A DNA stretch of 64,000 nucleotides, taken from positions 29,213-93,212 of IMG/VR virus record IMGVR_UViG_3300030098_004363, one strand, 5' to 3'. The position numbers and the translations under genes are program-made. The stretch comes from a virus. Each line of letters begins with the position of its first letter. Positions within the stretch are counted from its first letter, which is position 1. The notes beneath the pieces are model-generated. The model was given only the letters and a program-made list of their open reading frames with translations, did not search any database and had not been told where the DNA came from. This document shows, piece after piece, positions 50,630 through 57,998 of the stretch.

Positions 50630-51089
50630 TTTTAATTAACTCACTAGATGATTGAACCTTCTCACCACCTATGTTGTATAGCATTTCTATTCCAAGCTCT
50701 TCTGTTAGTATGTCTTCAGGAACGCCACCCTCTTTTCTATCCCCACCATTACAGAAAAACATTTGATGGAAGAATGGATCATCTTCATAGGTCTTGTATA
50801 CCATTCTTAGCGATTCACAAACAGTAGCATCTTCATCTATTGACAATACTGTTCTGTCAACCCCTTTTATATTATTAACAATTTTGAATCTCTCGTTTTC
50901 ATTCTGAAACGGAGTGCTACCTTTTAGCTCTACTTGATTATCGTTATTGACTATTACAACTAGAACATCACCCCTCTGCTTGGCTGACTTTATGTAGTCA
51001 ATGTGTCCACTATGTATGGGATTAAAATATCCTGATATTACTATAACTCTCATAGGCTTTACAAAATCCATATGTAAAAAATTACTCAT
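50613..51089 (-). CDS. nucleotidyltransferase, cytidylyltransferase-like
   Basis: 158 residues. SGYFNPIHSGHIDYIKSAKQ has the HxGH nucleotide-binding motif, and VNNDNQVELKGSTPFQNE follows as in glycerol-3-phosphate cytidylyltransferase and HldE-type enzymes. It should activate a sugar or alcohol phosphate with CTP or ATP. NNIKGVDRTVLSID gives the second half. It could serve the sugar programme. Confidence 0.8.
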   Translation of the reverse strand: MSNFLHMDFVKPMRVIVISGYFNPIHSGHIDYIKSAKQRGDVLVVIVNNDNQVELKGSTPFQNENERFKIVNNIKGVDRTVLSIDEDATVCESLRMVYKTYEDDPFFHQMFFCNGGDRKEGGVPEDILTEELGIEMLYNIGGEKVQSSSELIKNATKV

Positions 51090-51288
51090 CCCAGTTTCCT
51101 TCTGGATACTGGTCGCTTAAAACCCAAGCGCCGTACTTCTCTCTTTTAAGTGCGGCCTCTTCTTTGGTAGGCCAGTAACCTATTGGTTCACTATCACACT
51201 CATCCCAAAAGAAGTATGCCATCATACCTTCATGCCACTCTACAAATTGTGACTGAAATTCAATTATATTATTCTCGTCCGTAGTCAT
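51082..51288 (-). CDS. hypothetical acidic protein
   Basis: 68 residues from the ATG at 51288. Trp and acidic-residue rich (YFFWDECDSEPIGYWPTKEE), a single compact domain. Unknown. Confidence 0.58.
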   Translation of the reverse strand: MTTDENNIIEFQSQFVEWHEGMMAYFFWDECDSEPIGYWPTKEEAALKREKYGAWVLSDQYPEGNWDE

Positions 51289-51772
51289 CTTCAATTCTAA
51301 CTATATCGTCTTCTTGGCAGATTCCAGTTTGTATTTCAACCAGAACTAAGTCGTTCAATCCAGAACACCTAACTCTGTGTACTTCGTATTTATTTATCTT
51401 TACAACTCTTCCAGCTTGAATATCAAATATCTTGCTTCCAACCTGCATTTCACCAAAGCCTGATATTACATACCAAAGCTCTTCTCTCTTTTTGTGTAGC
51501 TGTAAGCTAAGCCTTTGATCTGGCTTTACGGTTATCTTCTTTACTTTTACTTTAGGTTCGTCTAAAAGTATTTGGAAAGAACCCCATTCTCGCTGTTCGT
51601 ATTTACTATCTCCTGAAAAACCAATAGGAGCCGCAAATACCATGTCTTCCTTGTCTACTTCTTCGCATATTGGGTTTTCTTTGCCACAAATAGCACAAGG
51701 TTCTTCGCTACAGGTTTTTCTGTTTACTATTCTTCCGCAGCACTGTAATCTAAATTGCACTCGATCAGTCAT
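51269..51772 (-). CDS. cupin mannose-6-phosphate isomerase type, with N-terminal zinc module
   Basis: 167 residues. After about 40 residues (QCCGRIVNRKTC and PCAICGKEN, a zinc-type Cys set shared with 45705-45983) comes the type II PMI cupin. Its motifs are REWGSFQILLDEPKVKVKKI, LSLQLHKKREELWYVISGFG, VKINKYEVHRVRC and EEDIVRIEDDYGR-like. In ManC this domain turns fructose-6-phosphate into mannose-6-phosphate. It matches the phosphomannomutase encoded at 45 kb. Confidence 0.85.
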   Translation of the reverse strand: MTDRVQFRLQCCGRIVNRKTCSEEPCAICGKENPICEEVDKEDMVFAAPIGFSGDSKYEQREWGSFQILLDEPKVKVKKITVKPDQRLSLQLHKKREELWYVISGFGEMQVGSKIFDIQAGRVVKINKYEVHRVRCSGLNDLVLVEIQTGICQEDDIVRIEDDYGRE

Positions 51773-51983
51773 ATTTCTTACCTCTTGTCCTCAAGCGTCC
51801 GTCAGGATTGGTGTAACCAAAAACTCCATGACTTACGTTGTTTATTGTATCGACGTACTCTCCTTTAGAAAGTTCACGCTCTACTATTTTCTCTGCGTCA
51901 CTGTAACAGCTTGCTATAATAGTCTTAGTTATTGCGTTTACGCCCTTCTTTTTGTTTCTTATCTTTGCTTTGTACTCAGGCAT
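51765..51983 (-). CDS. hypothetical small protein
   Basis: 72 residues, basic; KTIIASCYSDAEKIVEREL suggests a small alpha/beta fold. Not recognised. Confidence 0.58.
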   Translation of the reverse strand: MPEYKAKIRNKKKGVNAITKTIIASCYSDAEKIVERELSKGEYVDTINNVSHGVFGYTNPDGRLRTRGKKYD

Positions 51984-52161
51984 TTTCTATCCTCTTACCT
52001 CTATGATCCACTTCTATGAAACCGCAACCCTCACAAAGAACCTTAGCTGTCATACCATGCTGTTCATACTCTTCTCTTGAAACAAGACCAGACATATCAT
52101 TTCTAGGAGCGTAGCTCTGACCGAAAAGTTCCTCTGTACATTCGTAACAAAAATCAGCCAC
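51976..52161 (-). CDS. small zinc-binding protein
   Basis: 61 residues. ADFCYECTEELF and VLCEGCGFIEVDHRG give two Cys pairs, the size of a zinc ribbon. The start is GTG. The role is unknown. Confidence 0.6.
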   Translation of the reverse strand: MADFCYECTEELFGQSYAPRNDMSGLVSREEYEQHGMTAKVLCEGCGFIEVDHRGKRIENA

Positions 52162-52348
52162 TGATATGATCCAGTTTATAATCCGGCCTGTTTAGTAGGC
52201 TCAGTCTAAATTTAATATCGTAGTCGAGTTCTTTGGCTTTTTTCTTTATTTTAGTTGCGTTGCCAGTATATAAAAGTAATAGCTTGTCACCATTCCAAAC
52301 ACTAAACGCATAGAAGTCCGCAGACAGTATTTGTATTCTATAACTCAT
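52154..52348 (-). CDS. hypothetical small protein
   Basis: 64 residues from the ATG at 52348 (inside the end of the preceding gene, GGTG upstream). Beta-rich first half (YRIQILSADFYAFSVWNGDK). Unknown. Confidence 0.55.
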   Translation of the reverse strand: MSYRIQILSADFYAFSVWNGDKLLLLYTGNATKIKKKAKELDYDIKFRLSLLNRPDYKLDHISG

Positions 52349-52619
52349 CTTCTTCACCAAATTTAACAACAAACACGGGAGTGTTATCACCAACATGGGC
52401 ATTAAATGTATTATACTCTAAAAATTCCCAAGCCTCAGAGTATTCCATGTTGTCTCTTGTTATCAGTGTTTCTGCCATCTTGTCTGCATCATATACAATA
52501 GCTCTGCCACTAATGCCAATGCTAACGCCGATAATAGAATTATCAAAACCATCGGCAAACATAAGATCATCGCCATAACGTCCAGCAACTTCCTCACGGT
52601 TTATTCTTTCTTCGTTCAA
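52338..52619 (-). CDS. conserved-type small phage protein
   Basis: 93 residues when read from a TTG at 52619. SIIGVSIGISGRAIVYDADK and SEAWEFLEYNTFNAHVGDNT resemble small proteins of unknown function found in many phages. An in-frame ATG 19 codons later is another possible start. Confidence 0.6.
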   Translation of the reverse strand: MNEERINREEVAGRYGDDLMFADGFDNSIIGVSIGISGRAIVYDADKMAETLITRDNMEYSEAWEFLEYNTFNAHVGDNTPVFVVKFGEEDEL

Positions 52620-52716
52620 TTACTTTTCTCTCTTCCTTTTTAAGTATTCCTAAAATTGATACAGCTATCGTAAGCTCTATAGTCCAAGCCAGTATTCCGG
52701 CATATATAGCTTCCAT
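52594..52716 (-). CDS. short membrane peptide
   Basis: 40 residues. One hydrophobic segment (AIYAGILAWTIELTIAVSIL) then a basic tail. GGGAGAG lies 5 nt before the ATG. Unknown. Confidence 0.58.
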   Translation of the reverse strand: MEAIYAGILAWTIELTIAVSILGILKKEERKVIERRKNKP

Positions 52717-52740
52717 GTGACTCTCCCGTAATGTGGGTTA

Positions 52741-52914
52741 TTATTCATCAGAGTCTATCAATTCAATGTCGTAATGTTTTTCAAAATGTTCTATGGCTTG
52801 CTCTCTGTTTACAAACCTCGCTAGTATTGTAGGCTCTTCGGCCTCGTCAAACGCCCAGACCTGATAGTGCAGGTCTTTCGGTTCAAACTTTAAGACGTAT
52901 GTACATTCGCTCAT
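52741..52914 (-). CDS. hypothetical small acidic protein
   Basis: 57 residues. YVLKFEPKDLHYQVWAFDEA gives a beta pair, then a helix (REQAIEHFEKHY) and an acidic end. Starts 1 nt after the upstream gene. Unknown. Confidence 0.62.
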   Translation of the reverse strand: MSECTYVLKFEPKDLHYQVWAFDEAEEPTILARFVNREQAIEHFEKHYDIELIDSDE

Positions 52915-52915
52915 G

Positions 52916-53116
52916 TTACTTCCTAAATCTATCTAAGGCTCTACTGTCAAACAATATCTGCCTCTTCATATTATCATAACTCCAAGACTCTAAATCTTCA
53001 CCCCGTAAAGTTTCTCCGGTATAAATATCTCTACAGTCAGCAAATCTCTCAGCATAAAGTTCAACTCTCTCGTCATGTCCAAGTGGTTTTAAGTTTTTTC
53101 CTCTAGTGTTGCTCAT
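52916..53116 (-). CDS. hypothetical small protein
   Basis: 66 residues, charged, with ERFADCRDIYTGETLRGEDL. Not recognised. Confidence 0.58.
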   Translation of the reverse strand: MSNTRGKNLKPLGHDERVELYAERFADCRDIYTGETLRGEDLESWSYDNMKRQILFDSRALDRFRK

Positions 53117-53117
53117 C

Positions 53118-53207
53118 TTATCTCGTTACTGTAATAGTCCAAACGCAAGCGGCAATCCATCCCGCAGAAAGCGTAAAGTAAATAAAACTAATAGCTTGAT
53201 CCTTCAT
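53118..53207 (-). CDS. short membrane peptide
   Basis: 29 residues with one membrane segment (FIYFTLSAGWIAACVWTITV). AAGGA is 7 nt before the ATG, a strong ribosome site. It overlaps no other good gene. Confidence 0.58.
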   Translation of the reverse strand: MKDQAISFIYFTLSAGWIAACVWTITVTR

Positions 53208-53235
53208 AACTATATCCTTATTCGACCTGTATACT

Positions 53236-53520
53236 TTAGCTAATAATATCATCCGGTTTGTCTAGAACGGTAGGGTCGTTACTTCCGATCTCTACATCCT
53301 GTAGTTTATCAACTTGACTCCAAAATTCTTCTGAGCTTGTACTTGTAGGAATATCTACGCCCAACTCTAAAGACTTTCTTTTTGACATAATAAACCATGC
53401 TATATCAGTAAAGGCATCCACAGGTGATTGAGACTTCCAGTCTTTCTCTGTGTTGTCGATACATTTCTGTATAACTTCATCTAATATTTGTGTGTCATTC
53501 ATAAGTTCTTTAATACTCAT
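53236..53520 (-). CDS. hypothetical protein
   Basis: 94 residues, helical first half (NDTQILDEVIQKCIDNTEKD; a DAFTDIAWFIMSKRKSLELG helix) with a disordered acidic end. Unknown. Confidence 0.6.
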   Translation of the reverse strand: MSIKELMNDTQILDEVIQKCIDNTEKDWKSQSPVDAFTDIAWFIMSKRKSLELGVDIPTSTSSEEFWSQVDKLQDVEIGSNDPTVLDKPDDIIS

Positions 53521-53678
53521 AGTTCAATCTTCCAAAGCATCCACTTAAATTTTTCATAAGAGTCATTGTCTGTATCTCTTGTTTGTTCAATAGCTATTTT
53601 TAATGCCTTTTTAATTAGTAACAAATCATTGGAGCTAACTTTTTTATCACCCTGAGAATTACATAAATGTTCACTCAT
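53517..53678 (-). CDS. hypothetical small helical protein
   Basis: 53 residues, mostly helix (SSNDLLLIKKALKIAIEQTR). Its TGA overlaps the next ATG (ATGA), a sign of translation. Confidence 0.6.
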   Translation of the reverse strand: MSEHLCNSQGDKKVSSNDLLLIKKALKIAIEQTRDTDNDSYEKFKWMLWKIEL

Positions 53679-53679
53679 G

Positions 53680-54099
53680 TTACCACCAACTACTATACAC
53701 TACGGTATAGCCTTGTTTGATTGCCGCACGAGCCTGTACTATGAACTCACGGTCGGCTTCTGCATAATGATCGTCGGCATTGCTACCAAAGAAGAAGCCA
53801 ACAGTCTCTGGTAGTTCCTCTTCATCAAGAGTAGCCTCTAGTGCATCTAGGTCTTCAAGTGTAAGCTCTAGATCAACACAGTTAAACTCACCCTCTCCAC
53901 CCTTTTCATAGTAAAGCTCTTGCATCCATCCTTGTAGGTTAGGATGTTTACGCCACTCTGCTAATTGAATTTCGTCGTCCCATTCATTGTAGTATTCTAC
54001 AACTTCTTCTTCATTGCCGTCTGCATCTGTGGTAGTCCACGTTTGCGGCACTTTGCGTGGCTCGCCTTTACGAGCAGTTGCATATTGGTCAAGTCCCAT
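53680..54099 (-). CDS. conserved phage protein of the MGLDQYA type
   Basis: 139 residues. MGLDQYATARKG opens it and SSWW closes it. LAEWRKHPNLQGWMQELYYE and GFFFGSNADDHYAEADREFI match small proteins spread among phages but of unproved function. Acidic. Confidence 0.75.
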   Translation of the reverse strand: MGLDQYATARKGEPRKVPQTWTTTDADGNEEEVVEYYNEWDDEIQLAEWRKHPNLQGWMQELYYEKGGEGEFNCVDLELTLEDLDALEATLDEEELPETVGFFFGSNADDHYAEADREFIVQARAAIKQGYTVVYSSWW

Positions 54100-54263
54100 T
54101 AGTTCAAGCCTCCAGTAAAAAATTCTATTGCTGAATCACATCCTCTTAGTAATTCGTCCCAATCTTCATCGCTAAAACCTTCTGTGTCATGTGGTAGCAT
54201 ATCAGAATTTCGTTCTAATATATGCTTTCTAGACTCTAGCAATGATTCAAAAAGATTATCCAT
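54099..54263 (-). CDS. hypothetical small acidic protein
   Basis: 54 residues, mainly helical (LFESLLESRKHILERNSDML). TAATG overlap with the HNH gene stop supports it. Unknown. Confidence 0.6.
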   Translation of the reverse strand: MDNLFESLLESRKHILERNSDMLPHDTEGFSDEDWDELLRGCDSAIEFFTGGLN

Positions 54264-55045
54264 TACTTACTCACTTTCTTATAACCGCGATTATAGGTTA
54301 AAAACTTTACACAAAATTCTTCTAGTTCCTCAAAGGTAGCGTCTGATTTTATCATGTTAGCTTTTTCTGTTGTTACACCACAATTTTCAAGTGACCCATT
54401 TCCACCATTAGTAAATGGTATTATATGATCCAAATTAAATTCTAAGGAATCAAAGTCTATGGGGTCACCAGTTAAGTAACACTTACCATCCTGTTCATTA
54501 TAAAACTTTTCCTCAAGCATCTTTGATGTAAACTGTCTAGTTTCGCCAGACCTTTTTGAAAAGTTATAAATTCTGCTATACAAACGACTTCTACGTTTTT
54601 CTCTAGAGCTTATATTAGTATTCCTATTTTTGTTATAAGTGTATTCTTTGCGTCTTTTGTTAGATAGTTTTAATTCTTCCTTTTCATCAAGTAGATACGT
54701 CCTAACTTGGGAAGTGCATAATACGATGTCATGTTTTATACTTAGATGTTCCGCAATTTGATAATGGAACCAGCCTTTGCTTCTTAGTTTTTTCATTTCA
54801 GGAATTAGGTAATTCCATTTTCTATTAGATTTAGCTATTGCTCGGCTTTTTTTACGGTGTTTATCTCTATAATTTTTATCTAAGTATAATCTAGCTGTTT
54901 TGCGTTCCATCCTACAGTCCAGACTGTCACGCATATGCTTAGCTATCTTAGGATAGCTCATGCCTTGTTTTCTTAATTTTTTCATTAAGTCTAGATGTTC
55001 ATAATACTTCCAGCTTTTTATATCTTCATCGGTCTTCTTGCTCAT
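54263..55045 (-). CDS. HNH endonuclease with repeated helix-turn-helix part
   Basis: 260 residues. Two similar N-terminal units (MKKLRKQGMSYPKIAKHMRD and MKKLRSKGWFHYQIAEHLSI) look like tandem DNA-binding helix-turn-helix repeats. The HNH site follows at about residue 190: GKCYLTGDPIDF, LDHIIPFTNGGNGSLENC and TTEKANMIKSD. Likely a free-standing homing-type nuclease. Confidence 0.85.
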   Translation of the reverse strand: MSKKTDEDIKSWKYYEHLDLMKKLRKQGMSYPKIAKHMRDSLDCRMERKTARLYLDKNYRDKHRKKSRAIAKSNRKWNYLIPEMKKLRSKGWFHYQIAEHLSIKHDIVLCTSQVRTYLLDEKEELKLSNKRRKEYTYNKNRNTNISSREKRRSRLYSRIYNFSKRSGETRQFTSKMLEEKFYNEQDGKCYLTGDPIDFDSLEFNLDHIIPFTNGGNGSLENCGVTTEKANMIKSDATFEELEEFCVKFLTYNRGYKKVSK

Positions 55046-55056
55046 AACCTATCTCC

Positions 55057-55305
55057 CTAGTTATAAAACCGAGGATAGTTATCTCTCATGTGTTGTTCAA
55101 ATGTTTCATCATCAGGAAACCCATCAGGGTAATATGCAAGATGAACATTACCATCTGGTAGTCTAAAAGCCTTTACGTCAGCTTCTTCTGGTATGGGTAT
55201 GCCACCAAGTTCTACAACTACACCATTTTCGATAATCATATTTGTATTTTGTTCGTAGTTATTTTCTGCTATAGCATCTAGCAGTTCTATAGTTTCGTCA
55301 CTCAT
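55057..55305 (-). CDS. hypothetical acidic protein
   Basis: 82 residues. NMIIENGVVVELGGIPIPEE is like VVEGGMVVEVNGLPVGW in 56026-56241, so the two genes probably share an origin. Unknown function. Confidence 0.6.
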   Translation of the reverse strand: MSDETIELLDAIAENNYEQNTNMIIENGVVVELGGIPIPEEADVKAFRLPDGNVHLAYYPDGFPDDETFEQHMRDNYPRFYN

Positions 55306-55457
55306 TACTTATCTCCTTCAAATAGTGGCAGTTCTTTTTCTGCCCGTTTAATATACTCTTTAATACGTTGTTCTCTAACTTCTGTACGCATCTTCCTGAT
55401 ACGTCTTTTCTTTGTAGGGTCAAGAAAGAAGTCTCCATACTTCACTTGTTTACTCAT
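55305..55457 (-). CDS. small basic protein
   Basis: 50 residues from the ATG at 55457. Basic helix (KKRRIRKMRTEVREQRIKEY). Shares an overlap with both neighbours. Confidence 0.55.
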   Translation of the reverse strand: MSKQVKYGDFFLDPTKKRRIRKMRTEVREQRIKEYIKRAEKELPLFEGDK

Positions 55458-55668
55458 CTTCATCCTCTGCATTTGGGAAAAACTTATTCCAGCAAGTATC
55501 ACATGTACCACTAATCATTAGTTCACGTTGACCTGCTGACAGGTAATCAAACACTTCCTGTATAAAAGCACCGTCATGCCAAGCGTCATAATCTGATTTA
55601 GGCACATTAAGTAATTCTTCGTAGTCACAATACTTACATTGTAGCTCTAGTTCAATGTTTTCACTCAC
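55450..55668 (-). CDS. small zinc-binding protein
   Basis: 72 residues from a GTG. ELQCKYCDYEELL and SGTCDTCWNKFF give two Cys pairs; the acidic ends are typical. Unknown. Confidence 0.6.
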   Translation of the reverse strand: MSENIELELQCKYCDYEELLNVPKSDYDAWHDGAFIQEVFDYLSAGQRELMISGTCDTCWNKFFPNAEDEDE

Positions 55669-55855
55669 TACGAGCCTCTTTCAATAGTAATAAGCCTGTC
55701 ACTAGCTTATGTAACCCTCTAGCTAAGTCTTGTTGTAACTCCATAGACTCTGTGAGACTGTAGATGTTATTCTCTACAGTAAGTTCAGTAGTGCTATCAA
55801 CTAAGTCAATAGAAACATACTCACCTCTGTATACATGAACTATCTCACTCATCAT
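55661..55855 (-). CDS. hypothetical small protein
   Basis: 64 residues from the ATG at 55855 (AGG 6 nt upstream); the next codon is also ATG. HVYRGEYVSIDLVDSTTEL and a helical end. Unknown. Confidence 0.58.
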   Translation of the reverse strand: MMSEIVHVYRGEYVSIDLVDSTTELTVENNIYSLTESMELQQDLARGLHKLVTGLLLLKEARSE

Positions 55856-56033
55856 CAATATCCTTATCTGCAAGATAAATATCCCATAGTTCTTGGAATG
55901 TATCATCGCACTGTTCAAAGGCATGTAGTTGTTCTTCATATAGAGCCTGAATCATATCTTTCATCTCCATATTCTCAACAACCGCTTCTGCTAACTTCTC
56001 ACGGTTCTCTTCGTTGTTCTTAACTTTACTCAT
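55845..56033 (-). CDS. small acidic helical protein
   Basis: 62 residues from the ATG at 56033, almost wholly helical (REKLAEAVVENMEMKDMIQA) with a DKDIDDE end. Unknown. Confidence 0.58.
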   Translation of the reverse strand: MSKVKNNEENREKLAEAVVENMEMKDMIQALYEEQLHAFEQCDDTFQELWDIYLADKDIDDE

Positions 56034-56241
56034 CTTCAATCTCCGGTGGACAATCTCTATCATCAATGTAATACTGCCAGCCAACAGGTAGCCCATTAAC
56101 TTCGACTACCATGCCACCTTCTACAACAATATTTATTACCTTGTCACTATCAGCGATCTTATCGTAATGAAGTCCATCATTACCATTCTGACCAATGATG
56201 TTCATACGCCTATCGTTTTCTTCATAGAATTCTTCACTCAT
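56026..56241 (-). CDS. small conserved-type acidic protein
   Basis: 71 residues from the ATG at 56241. NIVVEGGMVVEVNGLPVGWQ followed by YYIDDRDCPPEIEDE is a layout seen in many small phage proteins of unknown function. Related in the first segment to 55057-55305. Confidence 0.62.
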   Translation of the reverse strand: MSEEFYEENDRRMNIIGQNGNDGLHYDKIADSDKVINIVVEGGMVVEVNGLPVGWQYYIDDRDCPPEIEDE

Positions 56242-56242
56242 A

Positions 56243-56461
56243 TTAATCATCCTCCGGTGGTTCAAAACCCAACAATACTAATATCTGGTCATACATATGA
56301 GCCTTCTTTTCGTAGTTTTTGAGAGCCATTATGACATCAGAATCGGAAAATTCCCTATTCCAAGCATCAGCACCAAAAGCTACTTCCCAAATAGCATCAA
56401 CTGTATCTATATCAAGCACAACCTCATGCTTACTCAATGTTACTGTTCTATTTCCGCTCAT
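56243..56461 (-). CDS. hypothetical small protein
   Basis: 72 residues, acidic, with KHEVVLDIDTVDAIWEVAFG. Not recognised. Confidence 0.58.
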   Translation of the reverse strand: MSGNRTVTLSKHEVVLDIDTVDAIWEVAFGADAWNREFSDSDVIMALKNYEKKAHMYDQILVLLGFEPPEDD

Positions 56462-56591
56462 CTTCAGCTTCCTTTAACCTTTCTATGACTTGTTGCACTA
56501 GGTCTTTAACCTTCTCGGCTTCCTCCCTACTTAACTCTAGTATGTATTTTGGTGGGGATGTATTTGATTGCTTAAACTCAAAGAATCTCAT
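56448..56591 (-). CDS. small helical protein
   Basis: 47 residues (YILELSREEAEKVKDLVQQV) with a basic end; overlaps both neighbours by 14 nt each. Unknown. Confidence 0.58.
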   Translation of the reverse strand: MRFFEFKQSNTSPPKYILELSREEAEKVKDLVQQVIERLKEAEDERK

Positions 56592-57066
56592 TCTCTATTT
56601 CTATCCACTCCGGTGTAGTTCTTTTCTTCCAGTCATGTAAATGTGCTTTACCTTTGTTGTAGTAGTTCCTGTATGCCATGATAGGATCATCCATCTTGTA
56701 TTCCTCGTCCATAGCTTGTGGAAACTCTGTAATCTCTGTGTTAGTGAATTCGGGAGGATTGTCAATGCAATCTTGTATTACTGCCTGACATTTGTGTACC
56801 TTTTCATACCTATATGTATATTCCTCACACAATGCTATACCTAAATCACACAACCACTGATAATTTGCTCGGCTTTGCCTCGCCCATACGGTGCAGGGAT
56901 GGTTCTTATGAGCGACCTTGTAAGGAATATGCTCAGGAGTCCCGCCAAGCTCATGTCGTGCGGTACAGAGCATCTGAGCAGTCTCTAGCGGCATCTTGAC
57001 AACATGTCTATCGACATGCCACCTTGCGGCCTTTTCAACGTCACTATCTAAAACAAATATGTTCAT
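56578..57066 (-). CDS. conserved-type phage protein
   Basis: 162 residues. WHVDRHVVKMPLETAQMLCT, HKNHPCTVWARQSRANYQWL and YRNYYNKGKAHLHDW, with many conserved His, Trp and Tyr, match a protein common among phages. It is sometimes listed as a DNA glycosylase-type protein, but I cannot confirm this. Confidence 0.68.
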   Translation of the reverse strand: MNIFVLDSDVEKAARWHVDRHVVKMPLETAQMLCTARHELGGTPEHIPYKVAHKNHPCTVWARQSRANYQWLCDLGIALCEEYTYRYEKVHKCQAVIQDCIDNPPEFTNTEITEFPQAMDEEYKMDDPIMAYRNYYNKGKAHLHDWKKRTTPEWIEIENEIL

Positions 57067-57272
57067 TTCTTTGCCTTACGGTTCTTCTGTGCGTATGTCA
57101 GTCCGTACTCGGACAATAGACGTTTGCCAGTTGAGCGAAAATACTCTTCGTCGTCGGTCTTGAACATTCTACGAACGTCTGCCGTGTCACGAAGCCACTT
57201 ATCCTCGCTCATTTTGGTTCCACAAAGCACAGCGGTTTCAACTTCTCGGTAAAATTCAAAATCTATAACCAT
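57063..57272 (-). CDS. hypothetical small protein
   Basis: 69 residues from the ATG at 57272 (GGAG 6 nt upstream). Basic, with EYFRSTGKRLLSEYGLTYAQ. Unknown. Confidence 0.6.
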   Translation of the reverse strand: MVIDFEFYREVETAVLCGTKMSEDKWLRDTADVRRMFKTDDEEYFRSTGKRLLSEYGLTYAQKNRKAKK

Positions 57273-57295
57273 CTTAAACTCCAATTTCGGTTTTT

Positions 57296-57454
57296 TCAAG
57301 AACAATCTTTAATTTTCTGAGATAATTCCCATTTATGAAATATAAGTGCTAACCATAAAAAGAATTCAGTGAACCTACTAGGCTCAAATCCTGAGTATGC
57401 GGCTGTTAGCAATGCCGCCCATATGAAAACATCAACTATTCCTATTGGATTCAT
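57296..57454 (-). CDS. small membrane protein
   Basis: 52 residues. Two hydrophobic segments (VDVFIWAALLTAAYSGF and FLWLALIFHKW) with EPSRFTEF between. The ATG overlaps the previous stop. Unknown. Confidence 0.58.
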   Translation of the reverse strand: MNPIGIVDVFIWAALLTAAYSGFEPSRFTEFFLWLALIFHKWELSQKIKDCS

Positions 57455-57612
57455 TTCCACACCACCTTTTGTATGAATTTTAATCCATATTTATCTAAGT
57501 CCCACTCATCCCACCCAATAATAGACAGGAATCGGCTACCATCCTTACGTTCATACTCAAAGTATGTCTCACCTACCTTTGTATCAAACGCTACTGTTGG
57601 TTCTTCACTCAT
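57451..57612 (-). CDS. hypothetical small protein
   Basis: 53 residues from the ATG at 57612. Trp/Tyr-rich, DGSRFLSIIGWDEWDLDKYG. Unknown. Confidence 0.58.
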   Translation of the reverse strand: MSEEPTVAFDTKVGETYFEYERKDGSRFLSIIGWDEWDLDKYGLKFIQKVVWK

Positions 57613-57662
57613 AAAAATTATCCTCGCCCACAAATTTCATCACTAACATAGTAAATAACGCA

Positions 57663-57998
57663 TCAACTCGTCTGACTAAGTTTATAAAAAGTTTCATCCT
57701 TGAAATCCTTTAGACAACTCTCACACCACCAATACTTTTCACCGTCCGTGTACGAAGAGTGCCATGCAATCATACCACCCTTCATCTTCTTACTACATGT
57801 ACCACACTTCTGCAATCTAGTCCTTGCAGGTACTTTCTTCCACCCATCAAACACATAGTCAACTGTGTTAGGATCTATATCTCTTTTTCGGGAGGTAGGG
57901 GCTTTCTTTTTGGGAGCAGGGAACTTATACCCGCAGTCACATTCTCTTCGGCGTACATGTACGGATACTCCACATGCTTTGCACTTTTTATTCGGCAT
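57663..57998 (-). CDS. zinc-ribbon protein overlapping its neighbour
   Basis: 111 residues with three zinc-type Cys sets: KKCKACGVSV/RRECDCGYKF, LQKCGTCSKKMKG and KYWWCESCLKDF. It overlaps the end of the 389-residue gene by 124 nt in another frame. Both frames look genuine by composition. Unknown. Confidence 0.65.
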   Translation of the reverse strand: MPNKKCKACGVSVHVRRRECDCGYKFPAPKKKAPTSRKRDIDPNTVDYVFDGWKKVPARTRLQKCGTCSKKMKGGMIAWHSSYTDGEKYWWCESCLKDFKDETFYKLSQTS

